Assembly: GCA_033856025.1 (NCBI GenBank) | Contig: JAWVFQ010000030.1 | Coordinates: 4,638 to 68,637 of the forward strand | DNA length: 64,000 bases | Direction of reading: 5' to 3' | DNA from: AC-38 sp033856025 | Lineage (GTDB): Bacteria; Actinomycetota; Thermoleophilia; Solirubrobacterales; Solirubrobacteraceae | In this document: positions 17,732 through 26,292 of the stretch, piece after piece | Numbering within the stretch: position 1 is the first letter of the stretch | Layout of the letters: each line of letters opens with the position of its first letter | Notes under the pieces: generated by a model | The model's input: the letters and a program-made list of their open reading frames with translations, nothing else | What the model was told of the DNA's origin: nothing | Database searches by the model: none | Translations under genes and position numbers: made by a program

Positions 17732-18502
17732 TCAGGGACCGGCCCCCTCGGTGGCCGTTTTGCCGCCACGAAGCGTCGCGGCCGCGGCGGCCGCGGTCTC
17801 CTCGGAGAGCCAGCCGGCGTCGGTGGCGGGATCGGCCGGCGCGGCCAGGGCGGCCTCGGCGGCGGCGATCGCGGGCCCGCGCAGCTGGCGCTTGATCTCG
17901 CCGTAGGCGAAGTGCGGGAGGGCGGCGAGCTCGGCGGCGACCTCCAGGGCGCGGGGCACGACGTCGTCCGGTGCGGCGAGCTCGTCCACCAGGTCGAGCT
18001 CCAGCGCCTCGGGCGGCTCGTAGAGGCGCGCGCGCAGGACCAGCTGGCGCGCCACCGGCGGGGCGAGCTCGGCCTGGACGACGGTCATCGCCACGGCCGG
18101 GTACGGGATGCCCGCCCTCAGCTCGGTCAGACCGAGCCGCCCCTCGGTCGCGCCGACTCGGTGGTCCGCGCACAGCGCCAGGATCAGGCCGCCGGCGATC
18201 GCGTGGCCGGTCACGGCGCAGACGACGGGCCGCGGGAAGGCGTACCAGCCGGCGAACAGGCGGTTGATGGCGGCGGCCATGTCGCGCTGGCCGGCCGCGT
18301 CCAGCGTCGGCGCGAGCTTGAGGTCCAGGCCGGCGGAGAAGAACCCCGGCCGCCCGGCGAGCACCACCGCGCCAGGATCGTCCGCCGCCAGCTCGGCCAG
18401 CACGTCGTGGCCCGCCGCGAGCAGCTCGAGGTCCATGGCGTTGGCCGGCGGCCGGTCGATGGTCACCAGCGCGACGTCGCCGCGCGCCTCGACGGAGATC
18501 AC
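17732..18502 (-). CDS. enoyl-CoA hydratase/isomerase family protein
   Basis: A 256-residue crotonase-fold protein. The first oxyanion-hole block reads FFSAGLDLK near residue 55, and the second is GHAIAGGLILALCADHRVG near 103. TEGRLGLTELRAGIPYP follows, with a Glu (TEL) at one expected catalytic position; the second catalytic Glu of classical hydratases is replaced, so isomerase or another crotonase reaction is possible. It starts with GTG and lies 40 bp downstream of the gamma-glutamylcyclotransferase-like gene on the same strand. Confidence 0.87.
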   Translation of the reverse strand: MISVEARGDVALVTIDRPPANAMDLELLAAGHDVLAELAADDPGAVVLAGRPGFFSAGLDLKLAPTLDAAGQRDMAAAINRLFAGWYAFPRPVVCAVTGHAIAGGLILALCADHRVGATEGRLGLTELRAGIPYPAVAMTVVQAELAPPVARQLVLRARLYEPPEALELDLVDELAAPDDVVPRALEVAAELAALPHFAYGEIKRQLRGPAIAAAEAALAAPADPATDAGWLSEETAAAAAATLRGGKTATEGAGP

Positions 18503-18542
18503 GCGACCGCCGCCGCGCCGAGGGGAGTGGACGGCGCGACCA

Positions 18543-19184
18543 TCACGCCACCGCCGCCGCGTCGAACGGGATCGCCGTTGCGCGGAGAGTGCGGGTCCGC
18601 TGCGCCGCCACCTCCGGGTCGGTCGCCTGGGCGGCGACGAAGTCCTCCAGCGCCACCCCGGGGGCGAGGTCGTCGCGGACGGCGGCCAGGATCCCGCGCT
18701 CGTCGAGCGCGGGCCACACGCGGTCGCGCACCGGGATCGCCGCGACTCCGACCGGCGCTCCGTTCCGGCGCAGCGCGCCGTGCTTGGACATGTAGGCGCT
18801 CAGACCTTCATCGAGCTCGACGAAGTCGTAGTTGGGCTCGGTCGAGTGGACTCGTGCCAGCTCGGCCTCCGTCAGGTGGATTACGTGGACCGACGCCACG
18901 GCGCCCGGACACGGCAGAAGCGTCCCCGGGATCGCTCCGTACGGCGACACGTGCGCCGAGTAGACGACGTCGAAGCCCGCCAGCTCGCCGGCCACGACCG
19001 GCACGCGCGCCGACGCCGCCATGTCGCCCAGCTTCGCGGCCAGCCTGGCCGGCGACGCGTTGGCGCCGAAGGCCAGGACGGCCACGCGCCCGGCCGGGAC
19101 CTCGCCCCGCCAGTCCAGCGGCCGCCCCGCGTCGAGCAGGTAGGAGCCACGCGGGATTCCGAACGGGTAGTCCAGCGCCCTCAT
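18543..19184 (-). CDS. gamma-glutamylcyclotransferase-like protein
   Basis: A 213-residue protein with the layout of the gamma-glutamylcyclotransferase (AIG2/GGCT) fold. It has an FGANASPARL segment where the family has the YGSN glycine loop, then AGFDVVYSAHVSPYGAIPG, a PCPGAVASVHVIHLTEAELARV block, and a Glu in STEPNYDF as a possible catalytic acid. The call rests on pattern memory, so the assignment is moderate. The ATG overlaps the stop of the class I glutamine amidotransferase gene (ATGA), a pairing that makes gamma-glutamyl chemistry plausible for both. Confidence 0.62.
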   Translation of the reverse strand: MRALDYPFGIPRGSYLLDAGRPLDWRGEVPAGRVAVLAFGANASPARLAAKLGDMAASARVPVVAGELAGFDVVYSAHVSPYGAIPGTLLPCPGAVASVHVIHLTEAELARVHSTEPNYDFVELDEGLSAYMSKHGALRRNGAPVGVAAIPVRDRVWPALDERGILAAVRDDLAPGVALEDFVAAQATDPEVAAQRTRTLRATAIPFDAAAVA

Positions 19185-19900
19185 CGCCGGGCCGCCGCCG
19201 CCTCCTGGACCAGCGCCGCGATCAGGCGGCTGGTCTCGTCGGCCTCGGGATGCCACTGGACGCCGAGGGCGAAGCGGCGCTCCGGGTCCTCCAGCGCCTC
19301 GGGCAGCGCGTCGGCCTCGGCGCGGCCGGTGACGACCAGCCCCTCCCCCACCCGCTCGACGCCCTGGTGGTGGTGGGACTTCGTCTCGTGGCGCTCCTCG
19401 CCGGCCGCCCGGGCGGCCAGGGAGCCCGCCTCCAGGCGGACGGGATGGTCGGCGCCCTCGAAGGTCCCGAGCACGCGCCGGTGGCCGCCCTCCGAGGGCA
19501 GGTCCTGCACGAGCGTCCCGCCGCGCGCCACGTTCATGACCTGCATCCCCCGGCAGATGCCCAGGAACGGCAGGTCGCGCTCCAGCGCCCGGGCGGCCAG
19601 CGCCAGCTCGAAGTCGTCGCGCTCGCGCGACGGGCGGTCTGTCGAGGGGTGGCGATCCGCGCCGTAGGTCTCGGGATCGAGGTCGGCGCCGCCGGCCAGG
19701 ATCAGCCCGTCCAGGAGGTCGAGCACCGGGTCGGGGTCGGCCGCGACGGCGGGGTCGGGCGGCAGCATGAGCACCGTCCCACCCGCGCGCTGGATGGCGT
19801 CGACGTAGTTGTGCGCCAGCAGGTACGCGGGCATGTCCCACACGCCCCAGCGCGCGCGCTCCAGGACGGTCGGGACGCCGATGCGCGGACGGTCGGTCAC
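19181..19900 (-). CDS. class I glutamine amidotransferase-like hydrolase (PuuD/peptidase C26 type)
   Basis: A 239-residue free-standing glutamine amidotransferase of the gamma-glutamyl-GABA hydrolase kind. The nucleophile Cys is in GICRGMQVMN near residue 114, and the catalytic His and Glu are in GVQWHPEAD near residue 216. The early GLILAGGADLDPETYG block is characteristic of PuuD-like enzymes. It hydrolyses gamma-glutamyl amide bonds; the natural substrate is unknown. It overlaps both neighbours by ATGA, placing it mid-operon. Confidence 0.88.
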   Translation of the reverse strand: MTDRPRIGVPTVLERARWGVWDMPAYLLAHNYVDAIQRAGGTVLMLPPDPAVAADPDPVLDLLDGLILAGGADLDPETYGADRHPSTDRPSRERDDFELALAARALERDLPFLGICRGMQVMNVARGGTLVQDLPSEGGHRRVLGTFEGADHPVRLEAGSLAARAAGEERHETKSHHHQGVERVGEGLVVTGRAEADALPEALEDPERRFALGVQWHPEADETSRLIAALVQEAAAARR

Positions 19901-20280
19901 GCGCCGGGGACCTCCAGGACGCGGCGCTCGTGCGTCCCCACGCCCAGCGTCCGGTCGCCCTCGCGCACCTCGACGTCGAAGCGCAGCTTGCGCCCGTCGG
20001 CGATCTCGCGCAGCCGGGCGTGGACGGTGCAGCGCGCGCCCTCGCCGGCCGCGCCGACGTGCTTGACGCAGACCTCGAAGCCCACCGTGGCCCGGCCCTC
20101 CGGGAGCTTGGGCAACGCGAGCATCGCCGCGTTGCGCTCCATCATCGCGATCATCCCCGGCGTCGAGAGGACGCTGCGCCCGATCGTGCCGCCCACGTCG
20201 GTGAGCAGCCGGTCCGCGACGACGAACTCGTCCTCGCGCTCGTCGCCCACGCGCAGCTCGCCGACGGTCTCCTCGGGCAT
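19897..20280 (-). CDS. FlK-type (fluoroacetyl-CoA thioesterase-like) hotdog thioesterase
   Basis: A 127-residue hotdog-fold protein. The pattern STPGMIAMMER, followed by LPEGRATVG and the His-containing KHVG segment, matches the FlK thioesterase family, whose catalytic Thr, Glu and His lie in those three blocks. A GTHERRVL block closes the protein. The family hydrolyses small acyl-CoAs, and fluoroacetyl-CoA is known only for FlK itself. The start codon directly follows the SDR stop, with no gap, and its stop overlaps the amidotransferase start. Confidence 0.8.
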   Translation of the reverse strand: MPEETVGELRVGDEREDEFVVADRLLTDVGGTIGRSVLSTPGMIAMMERNAAMLALPKLPEGRATVGFEVCVKHVGAAGEGARCTVHARLREIADGRKLRFDVEVREGDRTLGVGTHERRVLEVPGA

Positions 20281-21033
20281 CTACATCATCGTAAGGCCGC
20301 CGCTCACGCTGATCGTCTGGCCCGTGACGAACGACGAGTCGTCGCAGGCCAGGAAGGCGATCGTGGCGGCGACCTCGTCGGGCGTTCCCGCCCGGCGCAT
20401 GTACGTGCTGGCGATCATCCCCTGGCGCAGCCGGTCGCCCGCCTCGCCGCCCGCCGTGAGCTTGTCCAGCAGCGGCGTCTCGATCGGCCCCGGGCTGACG
20501 GCGTTGCAGCGCACGCCGTAGCGGGCGAACTCCCGCGCCACGGCCTTGGTGAAGCCGATCACGCCCGCCTTGGCCGCGCTGTAGGGGATGTTCATCTCCG
20601 AGCCGCCGCGGCCGGCCTCGCTGGCCACGTTGACGATGGCGCCGCGGCCGCGCTCGCGCATGCCTCCCACCACCCGCTGGGTCACGGCCAGGGTCCCGTG
20701 GAGGTTGAGGCGCAGCTGGAAGTCCCAGTCCTCGGGCGCTATGTGGACGAACCAGCCCAGGCCGCGGTCGCCGCCGCCGGCGTTGTTGACCAGCACGTCC
20801 ATCGGGCCGAGCGCGTCCTCGGCCGCCTGCACTCCGGCCGCCACGCTGTCCAGGTCGAGCACGTCGAGGAGGACCGGCGTGCCGTCGATCTCGCCGGCCA
20901 CGTCGTGCGCGCCCGGCTCGTCGATGTCGGCGACGGCTACGCGGGCTCCCTCGGCGGCCAGCCGGCGGGCGGTGGCGGCGCCGATGCCCGATGCGGCCCC
21001 CGTCACCAGCGCGGTCCGTCCCTCCAATCGCAT
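20281..21033 (-). CDS. SDR-family oxidoreductase (FabG-like)
   Basis: A 250-residue classical short-chain dehydrogenase. It has TGAASGIG for NAD(P) binding, NNAGG, the catalytic Ser in NVASEAG, and Tyr-x3-Lys in YSAAKAG near residues 152-156. The C-terminus SFVTGQTISVSGGL is the standard ending of FabG-like enzymes. It heads the minus-strand operon with the FlK-like thioesterase and the gamma-glutamyl genes. Its substrate is probably a hydroxyacyl-CoA or a small alcohol, by context only. Confidence 0.9.
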   Translation of the reverse strand: MRLEGRTALVTGAASGIGAATARRLAAEGARVAVADIDEPGAHDVAGEIDGTPVLLDVLDLDSVAAGVQAAEDALGPMDVLVNNAGGGDRGLGWFVHIAPEDWDFQLRLNLHGTLAVTQRVVGGMRERGRGAIVNVASEAGRGGSEMNIPYSAAKAGVIGFTKAVAREFARYGVRCNAVSPGPIETPLLDKLTAGGEAGDRLRQGMIASTYMRRAGTPDEVAATIAFLACDDSSFVTGQTISVSGGLTMM

Positions 21034-21063
21034 GCCGCGCGCACCCTATACGCTGGCGCGCCG
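21034..21063. promoter_or_regulatory. divergent leaderless promoters (SDR / F420:NADP reductase)
   Basis: The sequence CCTATACGCT in the 30-bp gap serves both ways. TAGGGT on the minus strand (21043-21048) is 9 nt before the SDR ATG, and TACGCT on the plus strand (21049-21054) is 9 nt before the reductase ATG. Confidence 0.4.
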
Positions 21064-21765
21064 ATGCCCCCGGAGTCCGTAGCCATCATCGGCGCCACCG
21101 GAGCGCTGGGCCACGGGCTGGCGGCGCGGCTGGCCTCGGCGGGCGTGCCGATCGTCTGCGGGTCGCGCTCGGCGGAGCGCGCCGAGCAGGCGGCCCAGCG
21201 CCTGCGCGAGATCGTCCCGGACGGCAGCTTCACCGCGGCCGAGAACGCCGAGGCGGCCCAGGGGGCTTCCCTCATCGTGCTGTGCGTCCCCTTCCGAAAC
21301 CAGTCGGAGAACCTCAACAACCTGCGCGACGTCCTGCGCGAGGGCCAGCTGCTGATCGACACCACGGTCCCGCTGGCCGCCGCGGTCGGGGGCAGGGCGA
21401 CCCGGGTGCTCGGGGTGCCGCAGGGGTCCGCGGCCCAGCAGGCGGCCGAGATGGTCCCGGAGGGCGTGCGCGTCGTGTCCGCGCTGCACACGATCAGCGC
21501 CGCCACGCTGGGCGACCTCGACCACGCGCTCGACGAGGACGTCCTGGTGTGCGGCGACCGCAAGGCCGACAAGCGCGAGGCCGCCGAGCTCATCGGCCGC
21601 ATTCCGGGACTGCGTTGCGTGGACGCCGGGCGCCTGGAGACGTCGCGCATCGCCGAGTCGCTGACCGCGATGCTCATCTCGATCAACGCCCGCCACAAGA
21701 CGCACGCGGGCATCCGGATCACCGGCCTGCCGGAGGAGCTGTGGCCGCCCCCGTCGTCGTCCTAG
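21064..21765 (+). CDS. npdG: NADPH-dependent F420 reductase
   Basis: A 233-residue Rossmann protein of the F420:NADP oxidoreductase family, moving hydride between NADPH and F420. The N-terminal VAIIGATGALGHGLAARLASAG and the following CGSRS dinucleotide segment fit, as do LCVPF, the LIDTTVPL block and VVSALHTISAATL. Its position at the head of cofD, cofC and cofE strongly supports the assignment. A 25-bp overlap couples it to cofD. Confidence 0.9.
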   Translation: MPPESVAIIGATGALGHGLAARLASAGVPIVCGSRSAERAEQAAQRLREIVPDGSFTAAENAEAAQGASLIVLCVPFRNQSENLNNLRDVLREGQLLIDTTVPLAAAVGGRATRVLGVPQGSAAQQAAEMVPEGVRVVSALHTISAATLGDLDHALDEDVLVCGDRKADKREAAELIGRIPGLRCVDAGRLETSRIAESLTAMLISINARHKTHAGIRITGLPEELWPPPSSS

Positions 21766-22658
21766 CCGGGGGGACGGGCGGGGCCAAGCTGGCCCGGGGA
21801 ATGCTCGACGTGGCGGGAGAGGACCTCGTCGTCGTGGCCAACACGGGCGACGACGTGGAGATCCACGGGTCCTACGTCTCCCCCGATCCCGACCTGGTGA
21901 TCTGGTGGCTGGCCGACCGCATCGACGAGCGGGGCTGGGGCCTGGCCGGCGACACCTTCGAGGTGATGGACGGCCTGCGCGAGCTCGGCGAGGAGGTCTG
22001 GTTCCACCTGGGCGACCGCGACCTCGCCGCCTGCCTGCGCCGGCGCGCCCGGCTGGACGAGGGCGCGACGCTCTCGCAAGCGCTGGACGAGCTGCGCCGC
22101 TCGCTCTCCGTACCCGCCCGCGTGGTGCCCATGAGCGACGAGCCCGTCCGCACGCGGGTGCGTCACGCGGGGCGCTGGTGGGGGCTGCAGGAGTACCTGA
22201 TCCAGGCCGGCGGGGCCGCGCCGGTGGACGGAGTGGAGCTCGAGGGCGTGCAGGCGGCGCGTCCGGCACCGGACGCGCTCGCCGCGATCGCCGAGGCCCG
22301 CGCGATCGTCATCGGCCCGTCGAACCCGGTGGTCTCGATCGGGCCGATCCTGGCCGTGCCGGGGATGCGCGAGGCGATCGTCCAGTCGGCGGCGCCCGTG
22401 GTCGCCGTGTCGCCCCTGGTGGGCGGCGAGGTCCTCAAGGGCCCGACGGCGGCCTTCCTGGAGTGGGCCGGGCGCCCGCTGGACGCGAGCGGCATCGCGG
22501 CGACCTACGACGGGGTCGTCGACGGGCTGGTGGCCGACGATCGCACCGATGCCATCCCCACGCTGCTGACCGACGTGCTGATGGACGGCGAGGACGGCCG
22601 GCGACGCCTGGCGCAAGAGACGCTGCGCTTCGCCCAGGCGCTGGCGGGCCCCCGCTAG
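21741..22658 (+). CDS. cofD: 2-phospho-L-lactate transferase (F420 biosynthesis)
   Basis: A 305-residue CofD/FbiA homologue that joins the activated phosphoester moiety to FO to build the F420-0 core. The N-terminal LAGGTGGAKLARGM, then ANTGDDVEIHGSYVSPDPDL, LGDRDLAACLRR, the MSDEPVRTRV block and GPSNPVVSIGPIL are all family signatures. The GTG at 21741, inside the end of npdG, is the start that places the first glycine loop at residue 8. It is followed 15 bp later by cofC. Confidence 0.96.
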   Translation: MAAPVVVLAGGTGGAKLARGMLDVAGEDLVVVANTGDDVEIHGSYVSPDPDLVIWWLADRIDERGWGLAGDTFEVMDGLRELGEEVWFHLGDRDLAACLRRRARLDEGATLSQALDELRRSLSVPARVVPMSDEPVRTRVRHAGRWWGLQEYLIQAGGAAPVDGVELEGVQAARPAPDALAAIAEARAIVIGPSNPVVSIGPILAVPGMREAIVQSAAPVVAVSPLVGGEVLKGPTAAFLEWAGRPLDASGIAATYDGVVDGLVADDRTDAIPTLLTDVLMDGEDGRRRLAQETLRFAQALAGPR

Positions 22659-22673
22659 CGTTCGCGGCCCGCC

Positions 22674-23321
22674 ATGCGGACGATCGCGATCCTCCCGGTC
22701 AAGCGCTTCGGCGCGGCCAAGCAGCGCCTGACGGACGGCCTGGCGCCGGCCGCCCGCGAGGTCCTGGCCGAGGCGATGGTGCGCGACGTGCTCGACGCGC
22801 TGCGCGGCGTGCGAGGTCTCGACGGGATCGTCGTCGTGACCAACGAGCCCCGTGCGGCCGAGCCGGCGCGCGAGGCGGGCGCCGAGGTCGTGGCGGATCC
22901 GTCGGAGACGGGCCAGAGCCCGGCCGCCCGGGTCGGCATCGCCCACGGGGTGGAGTCCGGCGCCGGGCGAGTCCTCCTCGTGCCCGGGGACTGCCCGGCC
23001 CTGGACGCCCGGGAGGTGGAGGCCCTGCTCTCCCCGCCCGCCGACGGCCCGACGGTCACGATCGTCCCCGACCGCCACGGCACGGGGACCAACGCCCTCC
23101 TCCTCACCCCACCCCACGTGATCGACCCGGCCTTCGGCGAGGGCTCGTTCGCCCGCCACACCGCCGCGGCGCGCGATGCCGAAGCCCACCTCACGGTCGA
23201 GCGACCCGCCTCCCTGCTCCTCGACGTCGACACGGCCGGGGACCTCGCCGCGATCCGCCAAGCCCTCCACCCCGGCCTGCACACCACCACCGCCCTAGCC
23301 GAGATCGCGAGCGGCGTGTGA
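22674..23321 (+). CDS. cofC: 2-phospho-L-lactate (or phosphoenolpyruvate) guanylyltransferase
   Basis: A 215-residue CofC/FbiD nucleotidyltransferase. ILPVKRFGAAKQRL supplies the nucleotide-binding start of the GT-A-like fold, PGDCPALD near residue 104 carries the metal Asp, and DRHGTGTNALLL and FGEGSFARH are characteristic later blocks. It activates 2-phospholactate or phosphoenolpyruvate with GTP for CofD. The sequence alone does not say which. It lies between cofD and cofE in one operon. Confidence 0.95.
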   Translation: MRTIAILPVKRFGAAKQRLTDGLAPAAREVLAEAMVRDVLDALRGVRGLDGIVVVTNEPRAAEPAREAGAEVVADPSETGQSPAARVGIAHGVESGAGRVLLVPGDCPALDAREVEALLSPPADGPTVTIVPDRHGTGTNALLLTPPHVIDPAFGEGSFARHTAAARDAEAHLTVERPASLLLDVDTAGDLAAIRQALHPGLHTTTALAEIASGV

Positions 23322-23334
23322 CGAGCCGGCCACG

Positions 23335-24084
23335 ATGACGCTCACCGCCGTCTCCCTCACCGGCCTCCCGGAGGTGGCCGCGGGCGACGATCTCGCCGCG
23401 CTGATCGTCGCCGCCGGTGAGCCGGTCCGTGACGGTGACGTCGTCTGCGTGGCGCACAAGGTCGTGTCGAAGGCCGCGGGGCGGGTGCGGCGGCTGGCGG
23501 ACGTGGAGCCCGGCGACCGGGCACGGGAGCTCGCGGAGAAGCTCGGCGGCCGCGATCCGCGCCACGTGCAGGTCGTCCTCGACGAGACAGTGGAGCTCCT
23601 GCGTGACGAACGGGTGCTGATCTGTCGCACGCGACACGGTTTCGTGTGCGCGAACGCGGGCGTGGACGCTTCCAACGCGAGCGAGCCGGACACGCTGGTC
23701 CTGCTCCCGGAGGATCCCGACGCCTCCGCGCGCACGCTGCGGGAACGACTGCGCGAGCTGACTGGCGCGGCGCCCGCCGTGCTCGTCACGGACTCGTTCG
23801 GCCGCGCCTGGCGCCAGGGTCAGGCCGAGGTGGCGATCGGCTGCGCCGGACTGACGCCGCTGGACGACTGGCGCGGGCGTGCCGACCGGGCCGGCCGCGA
23901 GCTCTCCGCGACCTGGATCGCCGTGGCCGACCAGGCCGCGGCCGCCGCCGACCTCGCCCGCTCGGGCAAGGACTCCGGCGAGCCGGTGGCGATCGTCCGC
24001 GGCCTCGACCGCTTCGTCACCGACGACGACGGCCCCGGCGCCGCCGCCCTCCTCCGGCCGCCGGAAGAGGATCTGTTCGGCTAG
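23335..24084 (+). CDS. cofE: coenzyme F420-0:L-glutamate ligase
   Basis: A 249-residue CofE that adds gamma-linked glutamates to F420-0 using GTP. It has CVAHKVVSKAAGRVR, an RTRHGFVCANAGVDASN block, VTDSFGRAWRQGQAEVAIG and the AVADQAAAAADL segment. It is the single-domain form; the C-terminal nitroreductase-like domain of mycobacterial FbiB is absent. Its stop overlaps the convergent cofGH gene by 4 bp, leaving no terminator. Confidence 0.95.
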   Translation: MTLTAVSLTGLPEVAAGDDLAALIVAAGEPVRDGDVVCVAHKVVSKAAGRVRRLADVEPGDRARELAEKLGGRDPRHVQVVLDETVELLRDERVLICRTRHGFVCANAGVDASNASEPDTLVLLPEDPDASARTLRERLRELTGAAPAVLVTDSFGRAWRQGQAEVAIGCAGLTPLDDWRGRADRAGRELSATWIAVADQAAAAADLARSGKDSGEPVAIVRGLDRFVTDDDGPGAAALLRPPEEDLFG

Positions 24085-26288
24085 GCGGCGACCGGCAGCG
24101 GGAACCGCTCGCGCACGTCGTAGAGCGTCGTGCGCTCGGCCGCCGGGCGTCCCGCGCGGTGGGCGGCGGCGATCAGCTCGGGGGGGTCCAGGCGCACGCC
24201 GTGGTAGGAGCCGGCCAGGCGCGAGATGTTCTCCTCCATCAGCGTCCCGCCCAGGTCGTTGACCCCCCAGCGCAGCGCCTCGGTCGCAGCGTCCAGTCCC
24301 ATCTTCACCCAGGACGCCTGCAGCGAGCGCACCGAGCGCCCCAGCGCCAGGCGGAACGCCGCCGTGTGCTTGAGGTTCTCCTCCCGCGAGATCTCCTCGA
24401 TCCCGTGCGTGCGGCCGAGCAGCGTGTGGAAGGGGATGAACGACAGCGGCACGAACTCGTTGAAGCCGCCGGTGCGCTCCTGGAACTCGCGCACCACGCG
24501 CATGTGCTCGGCCAGCTCCCAGGGCTCCTCCACGTGGCCGAACATCACCGTGACGCTGGTGGCGAACCCCGCCGCGGCGCTGGCCTCCATCACCTCCAGC
24601 CACCGCCCGACCGGCAGCTTGTTGGGGCTGATCCGCTCGCGCACGCCGTCGTGGAGGACCTCGGCGGCGGTCCCCGGCGTCGAGCCCAGTCCCGCCTCGC
24701 CCAGGCGCTCGAACACCGCGCCCGGAGGCAGGCCCGACACGTCGCACATGTGGGCGACCTCCATCGGCGAGTACGCGTGCAGATGGATGTGCGGCGCCTC
24801 GTCCTTGGCCACCCGCAGCCAGCGCTCGTAGTCCTCCAGGCCCCAGTCGGGATGGATGCCCGACTGCATGCAGATCTCCGTGGCGCCGTACTCCACCGCC
24901 TCGCGCACGCGGCGGCGCAGCTCGGCCTCGGAGTGCTCGTACGCGTCCGGCGAGCGGCGCCCCTGCCCGAACCCGCAGAACGCGCACCCCACGACGCAGA
25001 CGTTGGACACGTTGACGTTGCGGTTGACGACGAAGGTGACCTCCTCGCCGGCCAGCGACGCGCGCAGCTCGTCGGCCGCGGCGCGCATGTCCTCGATCGC
25101 GCCCGGGCGCGACTCGGCGAACAGCGCGGTGAGCTGGTCGGCGGACAGCGGCCGGTCGCCCACGGCGTCCGAGATCGCCCCCGGCACGAGGCCGGCGTCG
25201 ATCGCGCGCTCCTCGCGCCGTCCCGACCCTCGCCGCGGGATGAACGACCAGTAGCGCGCCTTGACCACGTCCAGGACGCCCTGGGCCATCCACTCCGGCG
25301 AGATGTACTGCGGGTAGACGCACAGGCGCTCGCTCAGCGCGGCGCCGTCGCCGGCCAGGCGCTTGCGCACCTGGGTCGGCGAGGGGAAGGGATGCTCGGG
25401 TGAGATGTGGTCGCCGTTGGCGCTGAGGCCGCCCAGGTCGGTGGCGCCCGCCGCGACCAGCTCGGGCCACCAGTCGGCCAGGTTGGGCGGGATCTGGATG
25501 CCCACGTCAGGCATGAGCTCGCGGGCCGCGCCGACCAGCGCCCGCATGTCGTCCAGCGTCACGGGCGTCGCCCACTCCGGCGCGTCGAGGACGGGCCCGT
25601 CGTGGAGCCCCGTGCGCCAGAACTCCTCCGCCCCCGCCCGCGCGATCTCGGCCGGCTCCTCGCCGTGGTAGCGGCGGTGCGGGACGAAGTTCTGGAGGAT
25701 CACCTCCTGCAGGTGGCCGTGCTCGGCGTGCACGGCCGCGAGGGCGCGCAGCGCGTCCAACCGGTCCTCCGCGGACTCGCCGATCCCCACGAGGATCCCC
25801 GAGGTGAAGGGGATGCGCAGCTCGCCCGCGGCGCGGATCGTCTCCATCCGCACCGCCGGGTGCTTGGTCGGCGAGCCCTCGTGGGCCACCAGGTCCTCCA
25901 CGACCGACTCCAGCATCAGGCCCTGCGACGCGGTGACCTCCCGCAGCCGCGCCAGGTCGTCGCGCGACAGGACGCCGAGGTTGGTGTGCGGCAGCAGCCC
26001 GCGCTCCAGCGCGCGCTCGCACACCCACACGACGTAGGCCACGAAGTCCTCGTGGCCCCACTCGCGCAGCCGCGCCGCCACCTGCGGGTTGACCTCCGGC
26101 CGCTCGCCGGTGAGCACGAGCAGCTCCTTGACCCGCCGACGCGCCGCGCCGTCCAGCAGCCCGAGCACCTCGTCGGGCTCGTGGAGATGCGCCTGGTGCG
26201 TGGCGAACGCGCAGTACTTGCAGTAGCACCGGCACGTCCGCGAGAGCGACAGCGTCAGGTTTCGCGAGAAGGTGACGCGCCGGCGCAT
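24081..26288 (-). CDS. fbiC: FO synthase, fused CofG-CofH (FbiC)
   Basis: A 735-residue fusion of two radical SAM enzymes making the deazaflavin FO from tyrosine and a pyrimidine precursor. The N-terminal CofG half has its cluster motif in CRCYCKYC near residue 19; the C-terminal CofH half has CVVGCAFC near residue 430. Conserved blocks such as SGILVGIGES and MQSGIHPDWGLEDY follow. The fused order G-H is the actinobacterial type. It lies 4 bp after the aquaporin gene and is probably co-transcribed with it. Confidence 0.96.
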   Translation of the reverse strand: MRRRVTFSRNLTLSLSRTCRCYCKYCAFATHQAHLHEPDEVLGLLDGAARRRVKELLVLTGERPEVNPQVAARLREWGHEDFVAYVVWVCERALERGLLPHTNLGVLSRDDLARLREVTASQGLMLESVVEDLVAHEGSPTKHPAVRMETIRAAGELRIPFTSGILVGIGESAEDRLDALRALAAVHAEHGHLQEVILQNFVPHRRYHGEEPAEIARAGAEEFWRTGLHDGPVLDAPEWATPVTLDDMRALVGAARELMPDVGIQIPPNLADWWPELVAAGATDLGGLSANGDHISPEHPFPSPTQVRKRLAGDGAALSERLCVYPQYISPEWMAQGVLDVVKARYWSFIPRRGSGRREERAIDAGLVPGAISDAVGDRPLSADQLTALFAESRPGAIEDMRAAADELRASLAGEEVTFVVNRNVNVSNVCVVGCAFCGFGQGRRSPDAYEHSEAELRRRVREAVEYGATEICMQSGIHPDWGLEDYERWLRVAKDEAPHIHLHAYSPMEVAHMCDVSGLPPGAVFERLGEAGLGSTPGTAAEVLHDGVRERISPNKLPVGRWLEVMEASAAAGFATSVTVMFGHVEEPWELAEHMRVVREFQERTGGFNEFVPLSFIPFHTLLGRTHGIEEISREENLKHTAAFRLALGRSVRSLQASWVKMGLDAATEALRWGVNDLGGTLMEENISRLAGSYHGVRLDPPELIAAAHRAGRPAAERTTLYDVRERFPLPVAA

Positions 26289-26292
26289 GAGC

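Noticed and set aside
21064..24084. FbiB-type nitroreductase domain fused to CofE
   Set aside because: The CofE protein ends at 249 residues and no nitroreductase-like frame follows on that strand.
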